64,000 nt of DNA from Spirilliplanes yamanashiensis (GCF_016863475.1 NZ_BOOY01000027.1:1-64000); one strand, 5' to 3'; shown: positions 43,122-51,753, counted from the stretch's first letter. Made by a program: numbers and translations. Notes: generated from the letters alone by a model not told the origin.

Positions 43122-44141
43122 TCAGCGGTCGCCCGCCGGCCGCTCCTCCCGCGGCCGCCGCGCCCGCACGTTCCCCGCGTGCGCCGTAGCCGTCGGGTCC
43201 CGCCGCACCTTGATCAGGCTGGCGACCGTCGTGACCACCAGGACCACCAGGATGAAGCCTAGCGAGAACGGCGTCTCGATCTCCGGCACCGCCGGCCAGA
43301 TGCCGTGCGCCCAGTGCAGCACCAGCTTCACGCCGATGAAGGCCAGGATCAGCGCCAGCCCCGCCGACAGGTACACGAGCCGGTCGAGCAGGCCCTTCAC
43401 GAGGAAGAACAGGGCCCGCAACCCCAGCAGCGCGAACGCGTTCGCCGCGAAGACGATGAACGCCTCCTCCGTCACGCCGAACACCGCCGGGATGGAGTCG
43501 AGCGCGAACAGCAGGTCGGTGCTGCCGATGGCGATGAGCACGATGAACAGCGGGGTGACCACGCGCCGGCCGTCGGCGTGGGTGAGGAGTTTGCCGCCCA
43601 CGTAGTCGTCGGTCACCGGCAGCACCCGGCGGGTGGCCTTGACGAGGGCGTTGTCCTCGACGTCGGGGTCCTCGTCGCGGTGCCGGAACAGCTGGACCGC
43701 CGTCCAGATCAGCAGGAGGCCGAACAGCAGGAACATGAACGAGAACAGGCTCAGCAGTGTCGCGCCGAGCGCGATGAAGATGGCGCGCAGCACCAGCGCG
43801 ATGAGGATGCCGAACGTCAGCACCTTCTGCTGGTGCTCGTCGGGCACCGCGAACGTCGCCATGATGATGACGAAGACGAACAGGTTGTCGACCGACAGGC
43901 TCTTCTCGACGATGTAGCCGGCGAAGTACTCGGTGCCCCAGGTCCAGCCGTACACGGAGCCGAAGACCACGCCGAACGCCAGCGCCACCGCGATGTAGAA
44001 CACCGACCAGGCGGTGGCCTCGCGGAACCCGACGTGGTGCGGGCGGACGGTGCCGACGACGAGGTCGAGTGCGAACAGCGCCAGCACCACGCCGATCGTG
44101 AGCGCCCAGCCGAGTCCGGTGACCTGAAGCTCGTCCGGCAT
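43122..44141 (-). CDS. TerC-family integral membrane protein
   Basis: 339 aa from the ATG at 44141, with GAGGAGC upstream. About nine transmembrane helices are visible. The family signature is clear: IVEKSLSVDNLFVFVIIMAT (acidic and Asp-Asn residues within a helix), FALDSIPAVFGVTEEAFIVF and FAANAFALLGLRALFFLVKG. TerC/Alx proteins are metal-related transporters, with Mn2+ export or metallation of exported proteins shown for some members; the name comes from tellurite resistance operons. No other ter genes are present, so a tellurite role should not be assumed. It is monocistronic and divergent from the permease operon. Confidence 0.94.
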   Translation of the reverse strand: MPDELQVTGLGWALTIGVVLALFALDLVVGTVRPHHVGFREATAWSVFYIAVALAFGVVFGSVYGWTWGTEYFAGYIVEKSLSVDNLFVFVIIMATFAVPDEHQQKVLTFGILIALVLRAIFIALGATLLSLFSFMFLLFGLLLIWTAVQLFRHRDEDPDVEDNALVKATRRVLPVTDDYVGGKLLTHADGRRVVTPLFIVLIAIGSTDLLFALDSIPAVFGVTEEAFIVFAANAFALLGLRALFFLVKGLLDRLVYLSAGLALILAFIGVKLVLHWAHGIWPAVPEIETPFSLGFILVVLVVTTVASLIKVRRDPTATAHAGNVRARRPREERPAGDR

Positions 44142-44718
44142 GGGCCTGCTCCTCGCTGGTGAGGCGGTGCCGGCGGGAAGGTGCCGGATCCCGGCCAGCG
44201 TAATCGGCGACGGGGCGCCGATCGGCCGTTCGGAGGAGCCGCGGTGGGCGGAACGACGCAGGCCGGCCCTGGTGGCGGGGGCGGGGCGGTAAGGACCGCA
44301 GGGCAGGGTGGGCCGTCCCGGAGGGCAGGCGTGACGGAAATTCCGGGAAACACGCCTCGTGCTCGCCCCGGCGGCCGGCCGTCACGGTGCGACACCGGTT
44401 CCGGGGGTTCGACGGATGTCATGGCAGGCCGTCGGGCCTGATCACCGCGGGCGGCAGGACCATCGACGGGTGACACTGCCGGACACCCAGCGTGATCTTG
44501 TCCCGAGGGCGTTCCCGGCCGCTCATCACCCATCGTGACCAGGGGCGGAATGATGCTGAGGACCGCTCACCATCCGGGCTTTCGTCCAAACAGGATGTCT
44601 GTATGGTAGTCGGCGTGTCGCCGGCCGTGACCTTGAGCTGCGGCACGCACCCGGACGGCGTGGTCCTCAACGGAGTGTCGGTAACCGCCCGTGCGGCGGT
44701 GCGTGTGGAAGTGTGGAG
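44142..44718. other. 577-bp intergenic region between divergent TerC and permease genes
   Basis: This gap should hold both promoters. On the plus strand TATGGT at 44602-44607 could be a -10 element, but its -35 (CTTTCG) is weak, so I do not call it as a promoter. I looked for the yybP-ykoY manganese element upstream of TerC and did not see its conserved segments. A short open frame at 44492-44722 overlaps the permease ATG but shows no recognisable protein. The rest shows no repeats or hairpins of note. Confidence 0.4.
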
Positions 44719-46170
44719 ATGACACAGATCAGCCTCGCCCGCAAGTCGGTGGGCGGCATCTCGCTCTGGCTGTTCCAGGTCGGAGCGTCGGCCCCCCTGA
44801 CGGTGCTGGCGGGTTCCGTGGTGGCGACGTACGCCGCCACCGGCGTCGTCGGTGTGCCGCTGAGCTTCCTCGTGCTGGCGGTGGCGCTGCTGCCGCTGAC
44901 CCTCAGCTACGTGGCGATGAGCCGGTACGTCCCGCACCCCGCGATCTTCTACGGGCTCAGCGCCCGCGGCCTGGGCGGCGCCGCCGGCGTCGCGTCCGGC
45001 GCGGTCGCGCTGCTGTCCTACAACGCCATCCAGTGGTCGCTGTACGGCCTGTTCGGCTACACCGTCGCCGGCCTCACCGGCCTGCCCTGGTGGGTGTGCG
45101 CCGCCCTGGCCTGGGTCACCGTCGGCGTCCTCGGCGTGCTGCGCGTCGACATCAACGCCACGTTCTTCGCCTGGGCGCTGCTCGCCGAGATCGCCGTCGT
45201 CGTCCTGCTCGACCTGGCCGCGTTCGGCAACCCCGCCGGGGGCAGCATCAGCGCCGCGCCGCTCGCCTTCGACAACCTCGTCGTGGACGGCCTGGGCGGC
45301 GTGCTCGCCCTCGGCATCGCCGCGTTCGTGGGGTACGAGTCCGGCCCCGCGTACGCCGAGGAGGCCCGCAGCAGCCGCTCGGTGACCGCCGCGACGTTCG
45401 GTGCGCTCGCCTTCGTCGGCGTGTTCTACGCCCTCAGCTCGTGGGCGCTCGCCGTGGCCGTCGGCCCCGCGAATGTCTCCGCCGCCGCCAACGCCGACCC
45501 GGACCTGCCGATGACGGTGCTCAAGGAGCACTACGGCAACCCGATGGTCTGGATCGCCACCCTGCTGCTGATCAGCAGCATCCTCGCGGCGATGCTCAGC
45601 TTCCACAACGGCGTCGCCCGCTACGTCTTCGGCATGGCCCGCGAGCAGGTGCTGCCCGTCAGCCTCGCCCGCATCGGCAGCGGCGTGCACGGCGGCGCCC
45701 CGACGGCCGGCTCGCTGCTGCAGTCCGCGGCCGCGATCGTCGTCGTGCTGCTCACCGTCGTCCTGGGCGTCGACCCGATGGCCATGTTCACCTGGCTCGC
45801 CACCGGCGCCGCCATCGGCGTGCTGGTCCTGCTCATCACCACGGCCGTCGCGTCGTTCGTCTTCTTCGCCCGTGGCGGCGGCGCCGGCGAGAGCGTCCTC
45901 ACCCGGCGCATCGCCCCGATCGTCGGCGGCCTGCTCGGCCTCGCGGTCCTCGGCGTGACCGTTTTCAACCTCGACTCGCTGCTCGGGGTCGACCCCGGCT
46001 CGGCGCTGCCGTGGATCCTGCCGGTGATCATCGCGCTCGCCGCCGTCGCCGGCCTCGTCGGCGGCCTGGTGCTGCGCAGCCGCAACCGCGAGGTCTACGA
46101 CGGCATCGGTCACGGCCAGCCCAACCCGCTCGCCACCCCGGAACAGCGCCTCGCAGAGTTGGAGATCTGA
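44719..46170 (+). CDS. APC-family amino acid permease
   Basis: 483 aa from the ATG at 44719 (GGAAG about 8 nt upstream; GTG 44713 also in frame). About twelve to thirteen transmembrane helices are visible. The substrate-site loop of the first helix is ISLWLFQVGASAPLTVLAGS, and the diagnostic sixth-helix region is IAAFVGYESGPAYAEEARSS, typical of APC transporters (F-x-G-x-E). FHNGVARYVFGMAREQVLP is also conserved. The gene begins a three-gene run: 4 bp to the next start and then a coupled PLP decarboxylase. A permease beside a decarboxylase usually means uptake of an amino acid or its exchange for the amine product. The substrate is not readable. Confidence 0.92.
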   Translation: MTQISLARKSVGGISLWLFQVGASAPLTVLAGSVVATYAATGVVGVPLSFLVLAVALLPLTLSYVAMSRYVPHPAIFYGLSARGLGGAAGVASGAVALLSYNAIQWSLYGLFGYTVAGLTGLPWWVCAALAWVTVGVLGVLRVDINATFFAWALLAEIAVVVLLDLAAFGNPAGGSISAAPLAFDNLVVDGLGGVLALGIAAFVGYESGPAYAEEARSSRSVTAATFGALAFVGVFYALSSWALAVAVGPANVSAAANADPDLPMTVLKEHYGNPMVWIATLLLISSILAAMLSFHNGVARYVFGMAREQVLPVSLARIGSGVHGGAPTAGSLLQSAAAIVVVLLTVVLGVDPMAMFTWLATGAAIGVLVLLITTAVASFVFFARGGGAGESVLTRRIAPIVGGLLGLAVLGVTVFNLDSLLGVDPGSALPWILPVIIALAAVAGLVGGLVLRSRNREVYDGIGHGQPNPLATPEQRLAELEI

Positions 46171-46174
46171 GCAG

Positions 46175-47641
46175 ATGTCGTACGACGTCTCCGAACAGGC
46201 CGCCGACGACACCTCCGGCTGGTCCGCGCCCACCGGGCCCCGCCACCGCTACGACCCGGCCCGCCCGGTCGGCGGCACCGGCGGCTACCCCGTGCCGCCG
46301 CCGAGCATCGCCGCGCAGCTGCGCCCGTCACCGGGCTGGAGCGGCGCCACCGGCCAGACCCCGGCCGCCGCCGCGACGCCGTCGTGGACGTCGCCCGGCG
46401 CCGCCACCAGCGAGTGGCTGTCCCCGACCCGCACCCCGGCCCCGGCCCCGGCCGCGCCCGTCCCCGCCGCGACCCCGGCCGCCGCCGTGCCCGCCGGCCG
46501 GCCCGCGGGCAGCGGCACCCCCGAGTGGGTGCAGACGCCCAGCGGCGAGTGGGTCCGCGCGAAGGCCGCCGGCGACTGGGCCGCCACCGCCTCCGGCGAG
46601 TGGCAGCCGGTCACCCGCCGCCTGCCGTCCACCCCGCCGCCGGCGCCCGCGCCGCAGGGCACGTCCTTCGGCGCCACCCCGCCCGGGTACGAGCAGGCCG
46701 GCTACGACCGGCCCGGCTACGGCGCCGGCCCCGACCAGCCCGCCCGCGACCGGTCCGGCTACGAGCCGTCCGCGCGCGAGCAGTCCGGCTACGAGCAGCC
46801 CGGGTACGAGCAGTCCGGCTACGACCAGCCCGGGTACCAGCAGCCCGGCTACCGGCCGCCGCTGCCGCGCCAGGAGCAGTCCGGGTTCTGGGGCGCCGCC
46901 CCCGAACCGGCCGCGCCGCCCGCCCCGCCCGCCGACCCCGCGCCGGCGCCGTCGCCGTACGCCGACCCGGTCTACCGCACCCACGACCCGGCGGCCGCCG
47001 ACCTGCGCAGCCAGGTCGTGCGCCGGATCCGGTTCATGAACTTCCGGCACGCCGAGCACGCCTGGGAGCGCCGCTACCGCGACCCGATCGGCCCGCACGC
47101 CCTCGCGTTCCTGTACGCGGAGCCGGCCCGCGGCAAGCCCCCGCGCAACGCCCTGAAGACCGCCACCCGGCTGTTCCTCGCCGGCCCCGAGGTCGACGAC
47201 CTGCCGCAGCTGCTCGCCGACCTCACCCAGGTCGTCACCGCCGCGCCGCACGGCCGCCTCGACTGCCGCACCCTCACCGACCGCGCGGAGGACATGACGC
47301 CCGGCGCCACCTACATGGGCGTCGCCGTGTCCAGCCTCGACACCCCGGCCGGCCGCTGGGCCGACGTCCGCCAGCAGGTCGCGGGCTCCATCGACGTCCC
47401 GGGCCGCTGCTACGCCCTGCTCGCCGACGGCACGATGATCCTCATGGACCGCGGCGGGCAGTCCCGCTTCGGCCACTTCGAGGTCCGCTCCACCGACAGC
47501 CTCGACGAGATCCCGGGCGACTCCATGCAACGCTGGACCTACGACCGCTCCCTCGCCGACCTGGCCGACCCGGCCACGTACGACATCTGGGTGCGCCTGC
47601 GCGGCCTGCACGACGCCGTCGTCGCCGGCGGCCACCGGTGA
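46175..47641 (+). CDS. Protein of unknown function with repetitive disordered N-terminus
   Basis: 488 aa from the ATG at 46175. Residues 1-265 are low complexity: Pro/Ala/Thr-rich, then a run of G-Y-[ED]-[QRP]-x repeats (residues about 170-228, e.g. GYEQPGYEQSGYDQPGYQQ), then Pro/Ala. Residues about 275-488 form a globular domain starting LRSQVVRRIRFMNFRHAEHA and including GPHALAFLYAEPARGKPPRN, DDLPQLLADLTQVVTAAPHG, YALLADGTMILMDRGGQS and a C-terminal YDIWVRLRGLHDAV. I do not recognise this domain. It sits between the permease and the decarboxylase, and its stop overlaps the decarboxylase start, so it likely works with them. Tyr-rich repeats of this kind can drive self-association, which is speculation here. 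Confidence 0.8.
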   Translation: MSYDVSEQAADDTSGWSAPTGPRHRYDPARPVGGTGGYPVPPPSIAAQLRPSPGWSGATGQTPAAAATPSWTSPGAATSEWLSPTRTPAPAPAAPVPAATPAAAVPAGRPAGSGTPEWVQTPSGEWVRAKAAGDWAATASGEWQPVTRRLPSTPPPAPAPQGTSFGATPPGYEQAGYDRPGYGAGPDQPARDRSGYEPSAREQSGYEQPGYEQSGYDQPGYQQPGYRPPLPRQEQSGFWGAAPEPAAPPAPPADPAPAPSPYADPVYRTHDPAAADLRSQVVRRIRFMNFRHAEHAWERRYRDPIGPHALAFLYAEPARGKPPRNALKTATRLFLAGPEVDDLPQLLADLTQVVTAAPHGRLDCRTLTDRAEDMTPGATYMGVAVSSLDTPAGRWADVRQQVAGSIDVPGRCYALLADGTMILMDRGGQSRFGHFEVRSTDSLDEIPGDSMQRWTYDRSLADLADPATYDIWVRLRGLHDAVVAGGHR

Positions 47642-49698
47642 GCCTGCGCCGCCTGCCCCGCCCCGGCCGCCCCCGGGGCGAGGGCGACAAGACCCCGCCC
47701 GAGCCGGCCCCGCCGAACGCCCCCACCTTCGGCAGCCCGCCCGGCGCCACCCCGGTGCCCATCAACGGCGCCGTCCCGGCCCGCGCGAACGCCCCGGTCA
47801 ACGGCACCCGCCCCGGCTTCGCCGCGTCCCCGGTCCCGGTCGCCGCGGCCCCGGCGGCCCCGGCGGCCGTGGGCGCGGCCCCGACGGCGACGCCCCTGAA
47901 CGCCGCCCCGACCGCACCCGCCCCGGTACCCCGGCAGGCAGCGGCCCAAGCCGCCGCCCTCGTGGCCGATAACCCGGCGGCCGGCGGCGCGGCGCCGGGC
48001 GGCCCCGCTGCCGTGAGCGGTGCTGCCCACGGTGGCTCGGCGCCGGCCAACGGCTCGGCCTCTGAGGGGCCCGCGGCCGTGGGCGGTGCCGCCCAGGGCG
48101 GCTCCACCGACGGCGCGCATAGCCCCGCGGCCGCGAACGGCGGCGCCCCGGCGGCCGCCTCTGGCGGCCTGGCCGCGAATGGCTCCGCATCCGGCGGCTC
48201 GGCCGCGAACGGCGCTACCGCCGGTGGCCCGGCCGCGAACGGCGCTGCCTCCGGCGGCTCGGCCGCGAACGGCGCTGCCTCTGGCGGCACGGCCGCCAAC
48301 GGCTCCGCCCAGAGCGGCCCGGCCGCGAACGGCTCCGGCGTCAGCGACCTCCCCAGCGACCCCCGCGGCGCCTCCGCAGCCGAAGCCGGCGTGCCCGGTG
48401 TGCTGCGACCGTCCGACGCCGTCCCGGCCGTCGCCGGCCTCGACGACGGCGACGCGTTCGTCACGCCCGGCGCCGGCACCGGCCCGGCCGCCGTCACGGG
48501 GCTCGGCGCCGACACCGCCGCCGAGCTCGACGCCCTGCGCCGCCGCCTCGACGGCGCCGCCGCCACGAACATCGGCTTCCCGGCGACGACCGGCTTCGAC
48601 TACAGCGCGCTCGCCCCGTTCTTCGCCCGCTACATGCTGAACAACCTGGGCGACCCGTACACCGACGGCGCGTACCCCATCCACACCAAGCCGATGGAGC
48701 GCGAGGTCGTCGACACGGTCGCCGACCTGTTCGGCGCGCCTGCCGACGACCGCTGGGGGTACGTGACCAGCGGCGCCACCGAGGGCACCGAGTACGCGCT
48801 GCACCTGGCCCGCACGCTGCACCCGGACGCCGTCGTCTACCACTCGGCGGCCGCACACCACAGCGTCACCAACGCGATCGGCCGGCTCGGCATGATGTCC
48901 GTGGCGATCCGCGCGGACGCGCTCGGCGAGATCGACTACGACGACCTCGCCGACCAGGTGGACCGGCACCGCATCCGCCCGGCGATCGTCATCGCGAACA
49001 TCGGCACCGCCGTGACGGAGGCCGTCGACGACGTCGCCATGATCACCCAGGTGCTGGACAGCCGCGCGGTGCACCGCCGGTGGATCCACGGCGACGCCGC
49101 CCTGGCGGGGCTGCCGCTGGCGCTGCTCGACCCGGACGACCGGCCGGCCATCGACTTCGCGGCCGGCCTGGACAGCGTCGTGACGTCGGGTCACAAGTTC
49201 CTCGGCGCCCCGGTGCCGTGCGCGGTGGTGGTGGTGCGCAACAGCCACCGGCAGGCGCACGCCCGCTTCGTGACGTACACCGGCAGCCCCGACACGACCG
49301 TCGCCAACTCGCGCAGCGGCCTGGCGGCGCTGGTGCTCTGGTACGCGCTGCGCACCCACGGCCTCGAGGGCCTGCGCCAGCGCGCCGACCAGGCCCGCCA
49401 GCTCGCGGCGGCGGCCCACGAGGCGCTGCGCGAGATCGGCTGGCCGGCGCACCGGCACCGGCACGCGCTGACGGTGAGCTTCCCGACGCCGCCGGCGGCG
49501 GTCACGGCGAAGTGGGTGCTGGCCACCCACGGCGCCAACAGCCTCATCGTCTGCATGCCGGGCGTGACGGCGGCCCAGATCGACGCGTTCGTGGCCGACC
49601 TGCGCGCCGCGATCACCCCGGCGGGCGCGGTGGCGCCGCCCCCACCGGGCATCGAGAAGCGCCGCGGCCTGCGCCGCCACATGACGTCCCGCTTCTGA
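47638..49698 (+). CDS. PLP-dependent group II amino-acid decarboxylase with long disordered N-terminal extension
   Basis: 686 aa, GTG start in a GTGA overlap. Residues 1-275 are low complexity (Ala/Gly/Pro/Asn/Ser), including a ten-residue repeat. Residues about 285-670 form a fold-type I PLP enzyme: IGFPATTGFDYSALAPFFAR and GYVTSGATEGTEYALHLART (cofactor phosphate region), VYHSAAAHHSVTNAIGRLGM (His that stacks on PLP), WIHGDAALAGLPLALLDPDD (Asp) and the Schiff-base Lys520 in TSGHKFLGAPVPCAVVVVR. The sequence is of the histidine/serine decarboxylase group (bacterial HDC-like), so histamine or ethanolamine would be possible products; the substrate is inference. The extension nearly doubles the normal length of about 380-400 aa. 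Confidence 0.9.
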   Translation: MSLRRLPRPGRPRGEGDKTPPEPAPPNAPTFGSPPGATPVPINGAVPARANAPVNGTRPGFAASPVPVAAAPAAPAAVGAAPTATPLNAAPTAPAPVPRQAAAQAAALVADNPAAGGAAPGGPAAVSGAAHGGSAPANGSASEGPAAVGGAAQGGSTDGAHSPAAANGGAPAAASGGLAANGSASGGSAANGATAGGPAANGAASGGSAANGAASGGTAANGSAQSGPAANGSGVSDLPSDPRGASAAEAGVPGVLRPSDAVPAVAGLDDGDAFVTPGAGTGPAAVTGLGADTAAELDALRRRLDGAAATNIGFPATTGFDYSALAPFFARYMLNNLGDPYTDGAYPIHTKPMEREVVDTVADLFGAPADDRWGYVTSGATEGTEYALHLARTLHPDAVVYHSAAAHHSVTNAIGRLGMMSVAIRADALGEIDYDDLADQVDRHRIRPAIVIANIGTAVTEAVDDVAMITQVLDSRAVHRRWIHGDAALAGLPLALLDPDDRPAIDFAAGLDSVVTSGHKFLGAPVPCAVVVVRNSHRQAHARFVTYTGSPDTTVANSRSGLAALVLWYALRTHGLEGLRQRADQARQLAAAAHEALREIGWPAHRHRHALTVSFPTPPAAVTAKWVLATHGANSLIVCMPGVTAAQIDAFVADLRAAITPAGAVAPPPPGIEKRRGLRRHMTSRF
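48172..48339 (+). repeat. 30-bp coding repeat (Ala-Ala-Asn-Gly-rich) in the decarboxylase gene
   Basis: Five 30-bp units (48172-48321) and a partial sixth encode the ten-residue motif A-A-N-G-x-x-x-G-G-[SPT], starting at residue 179 of the decarboxylase. Units 3 and 4 differ by only a few bases. Looser copies extend 5' to about 48000. The repeat expands in frame and lies outside the catalytic domain. Confidence 0.9.
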
Positions 49699-49764
49699 CC
49701 GGAGCCGCCGGCCGGGCTCGGCCGAGCCGACCCGGACCACGCGGACGACCACGGCCCGGCCCGC

Positions 49765-49784
49765 ACGGAAGCGGTGGCTTCCGT
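49765..49784. terminator. Small hairpin downstream of the decarboxylase operon
   Basis: ACGGAAGC (49765-49772) and GCTTCCGT (49777-49784) pair around a GGTG loop, 67 nt after the stop. The same purine-rich/pyrimidine-rich motif recurs degenerately about 85 bp further on (GGAGGCGGTGGCTTCCG near 49850), so it may be part of the local repeats as well as a terminator. Confidence 0.5.
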
Positions 49785-49982
49785 CTGGCCCGGGCCGGGC
49801 TCGGCCGGCCTATCCGGACCACGCGGCTTCCGCGGCTCGGGCGGGCCGGAGGCGGTGGCTTCCGCCCGGCCGAATGCGATCGGTTCCGAGGCGGGCCGGG
49901 CACAGATCGGTCCAGGGCGCCTGGCACGTTGGTCCGGCGGGGCTGGAGTCGGTGGGCTCGGCGGGGCCGGGGGAGCGCGGCA

Positions 49983-50034
49983 GGTCCGGCGGGCGCCGGG
50001 GGAGCGGTAGGTCCGGCGGGCGCCGGGGGAGCGG
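49983..50034. repeat. Two exact copies of a 25-bp G-rich unit
   Basis: Positions 49983-50007 and 50010-50034 are identical and separated by TA. The unit begins GGTCCGGCGGGCGCC and ends GGGGGAGCGG. A partial third copy (GGGGGAGCG) lies just upstream at about 49970-49978. Confidence 0.9.
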
Positions 50035-50484
50035 TGCGACCGATACGGGCGGGGAGTGAAGGCCCGAGGTCGGTCGCAGCGACCATGACCGCGCAGGCCG
50101 GAGGCGGTGAGCGACGCGCGCGGGCTGGCGTTGGTCACGCCCGTGAACCGGAAGGCGGTGGGGGCGCGCGGCCCCGACTGCGGCGGGTGCAGCGGCGCGA
50201 ATACGGCGGGCGGCCGGCGGCCCGGAGGCGGTGGGGTGGCTCGCAGCCCGGAGGCGGTGGGTGGCGCGGAGCCCGGAGGCGACGGATGGCGTGCGTGCCC
50301 GAGGCAGGGGTCAGGCGGGCGGGCAGAAGGCGGCGCGCCGTCCGCGCGGAGCGGTTGGGGCGCCGGCGAAGCGCGCGGGCCCACACCCGCCCAGGTTTCG
50401 TGCCCAGCAAGGAGGGCGATTCGACGCAGCGGCGCCACAGCGACACGCCCGCGTCGTTTCGCGGTAGCACAGCCGGGTAACGGC

Positions 50485-50982
50485 ATGACCGTGGTGAGCA
50501 ATGTTGCGCAGCGTCCGCGTACCCCCGTCGCCCGGTTCTCCGGGCTGGCCGGTTTCGGGGCGGCGTCGGCCGCCGCGGCTCTCATCGGCGGGCTCGGCGT
50601 CGCCGGCACCCGCGCCGAGTACGCCTCTCTCGCCCAGCCGTCGTGGGCGCCCCCGGGCTGGCTGTTCGGCCCGGTGTGGACGGTGCTCTACGTTCTCATC
50701 GCGGTCAGTGGGTGGCTGGCGTGGCGGCGGGCGGGGTGGACGGGTGCGCTGACCGTGTTCGCGGTGCAGCTGGTGTTGAACGCCGTCTGGACGCCCATTT
50801 TCTTCGGCGCCGGACAGTACGGCTGGGCGCTGGTCGACATCACGGTGCTGTGGGTGCTGATCGCCCTGACGATCGGGTTGTTCTGGCGGATCAGCCGGGT
50901 CGCCTCCGCGTTGCTGGTGCCGTATCTGCTGTGGGTGAGTTACGCGACGGCGCTGAACGCGGCGATCGTCGCGATGAACTAG
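50485..50982 (+). CDS. TspO/MBR family membrane protein
   Basis: 165 aa from the ATG at 50485. It has five helices with the family's conserved aromatic pattern: QPSWAPPGWLFGPVWTVLYV in loop/helix 2, the Trp-Arg after it (LAWRRAGW), LVLNAVWTPIFFGAGQY in helix 3, and LLVPYLLWVSYATALNAAIV in helix 5. TspO proteins bind porphyrins and steroids and affect tetrapyrrole metabolism and stress responses in bacteria. It is convergent with the GntR regulator; the two stop codons share the palindrome CTAG at 50979-50982. Confidence 0.95.
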   Translation: MTVVSNVAQRPRTPVARFSGLAGFGAASAAAALIGGLGVAGTRAEYASLAQPSWAPPGWLFGPVWTVLYVLIAVSGWLAWRRAGWTGALTVFAVQLVLNAVWTPIFFGAGQYGWALVDITVLWVLIALTIGLFWRISRVASALLVPYLLWVSYATALNAAIVAMN

Positions 50983-51740
50983 CCCGCCGACAGGTTGAGC
51001 TCGAAGGAGTAGCGGCTGGCCCGGTACAGGTGGGAGCCGTACTCCAGGGCCTTGCCGGTGGCGTCCCACGCGGTGCGGGTCATGGTGAGCAGGGACGCGC
51101 CGCGTTTCTCGTTGAGCACCCGCGCTTCGGCGGCGGTGGCGGCGCGGGCGCCGATGGTCTGGGTGGCGACCTGGGGGACGATGCCGGCGCGGCGCAGCAG
51201 TTCGTACAGGCCGTGCTTGGCGAGTTCGGTGCGGTCGAGGGTGAGCAGGCCGGTCGGGATGGCGTTGTGCATGAGCGCCAGCGGCTCGTCGTTGGCGTAG
51301 CGCAGACGTTCGAACCAGGTGACCGGGGTGCCGGGGGCGACCTGCAGGGCCTCGGCGACCTCGGCGGGGGCGGGCACGACGCGCAGGTCGAGGACTTCGG
51401 TGCGGGGGTAGCGGGCGGCGGCGCTGAGGTCGTCGTACAGCGAGGTCAGCTGGACCGGGCGGCGGACCTTGGGGTGGACGACCTGGGTGCCGACGCCGCG
51501 TTTGCGCACCAGCATGCCGCGTTCCACCAGGTACTGGATGGCGCGGCGGGTGGTGGGCCGGGAGACGCCGAGGCGTTCGGCGAGGTCGACCTCGTTCTCG
51601 ATGCGGCTGCCGACGCCGATCTCACCCTGTTCGATGAGTTCCTGGAGCCGGCTGGCGACCTGGAAGTACAGGGGGATGGGGCTGGTGCGGTCGACCTCGA
51701 CGGCGCGCGCGGGGCTGGGTGGGGAAAGGTCTGACGTCAC
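50979..51740 (-). CDS. GntR-family (HutC subfamily) regulator of the inositol operon
   Basis: 253 aa from a GTG at 51740; an in-frame ATG at 51761 lies inside the palindromic operator and has no ribosome site, so it seems less likely. The N-terminal winged helix reads PLYFQVASRLQELIEQGEIG, then ENEVDLAERLGVSRPTTRRA followed by IQYLVERGMLVRKRGVGTQV. The C-terminal UTRA ligand-binding domain has APGTPVTWFERLRYANDEPL and ARAATAAEARVLNEKRGASL. It is transcribed away from iolC. A repressor that responds to an inositol-derived metabolite is the natural reading, as in other actinobacterial iol loci. Confidence 0.92.
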   Translation of the reverse strand: MTSDLSPPSPARAVEVDRTSPIPLYFQVASRLQELIEQGEIGVGSRIENEVDLAERLGVSRPTTRRAIQYLVERGMLVRKRGVGTQVVHPKVRRPVQLTSLYDDLSAAARYPRTEVLDLRVVPAPAEVAEALQVAPGTPVTWFERLRYANDEPLALMHNAIPTGLLTLDRTELAKHGLYELLRRAGIVPQVATQTIGARAATAAEARVLNEKRGASLLTMTRTAWDATGKALEYGSHLYRASRYSFELNLSAG

Positions 51741-51753
51741 GAGGCACCCCGGG

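Larger units (their letters stand above)
49699..50484. other. 786-bp gene-free, G-rich repetitive region
   Basis: No frame here has a plausible start, ribosome site or recognisable protein, despite long open frames on both strands that arise from GC content. It holds a hairpin at 49765-49784, two exact 25-bp repeats at 49983-50034, and at least five loosely conserved purine-rich units of the form CGGAGGCGGTGG between about 49850 and 50290. Purine-rich runs such as GGGGGAG recur on the plus strand. The last 30 bp carry the translation start region of the TspO gene, with no clear promoter. Confidence 0.6.

Noticed and set aside
43122-44141. Tellurite resistance operon
   Set aside because: Only TerC is present, without TerB, TerD, TerZ or partner genes, so a tellurite role is not supported.
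44142-44300. Possible yybP-ykoY manganese riboswitch upstream of TerC
   Set aside because: The conserved helices and sequence segments of that element were not visible in the leader.
44492-44722. 76-codon plus-strand open frame whose stop overlaps the permease ATG
   Set aside because: The overlap is suggestive, but the peptide has no recognisable feature or ribosome site, and the region should hold a promoter.
50107-50484. N-terminal extension of the TspO frame back to 50107
   Set aside because: The extension is a Gly/Arg-rich artefact of G-rich repeats; TspO proteins start near the ATG at 50485.
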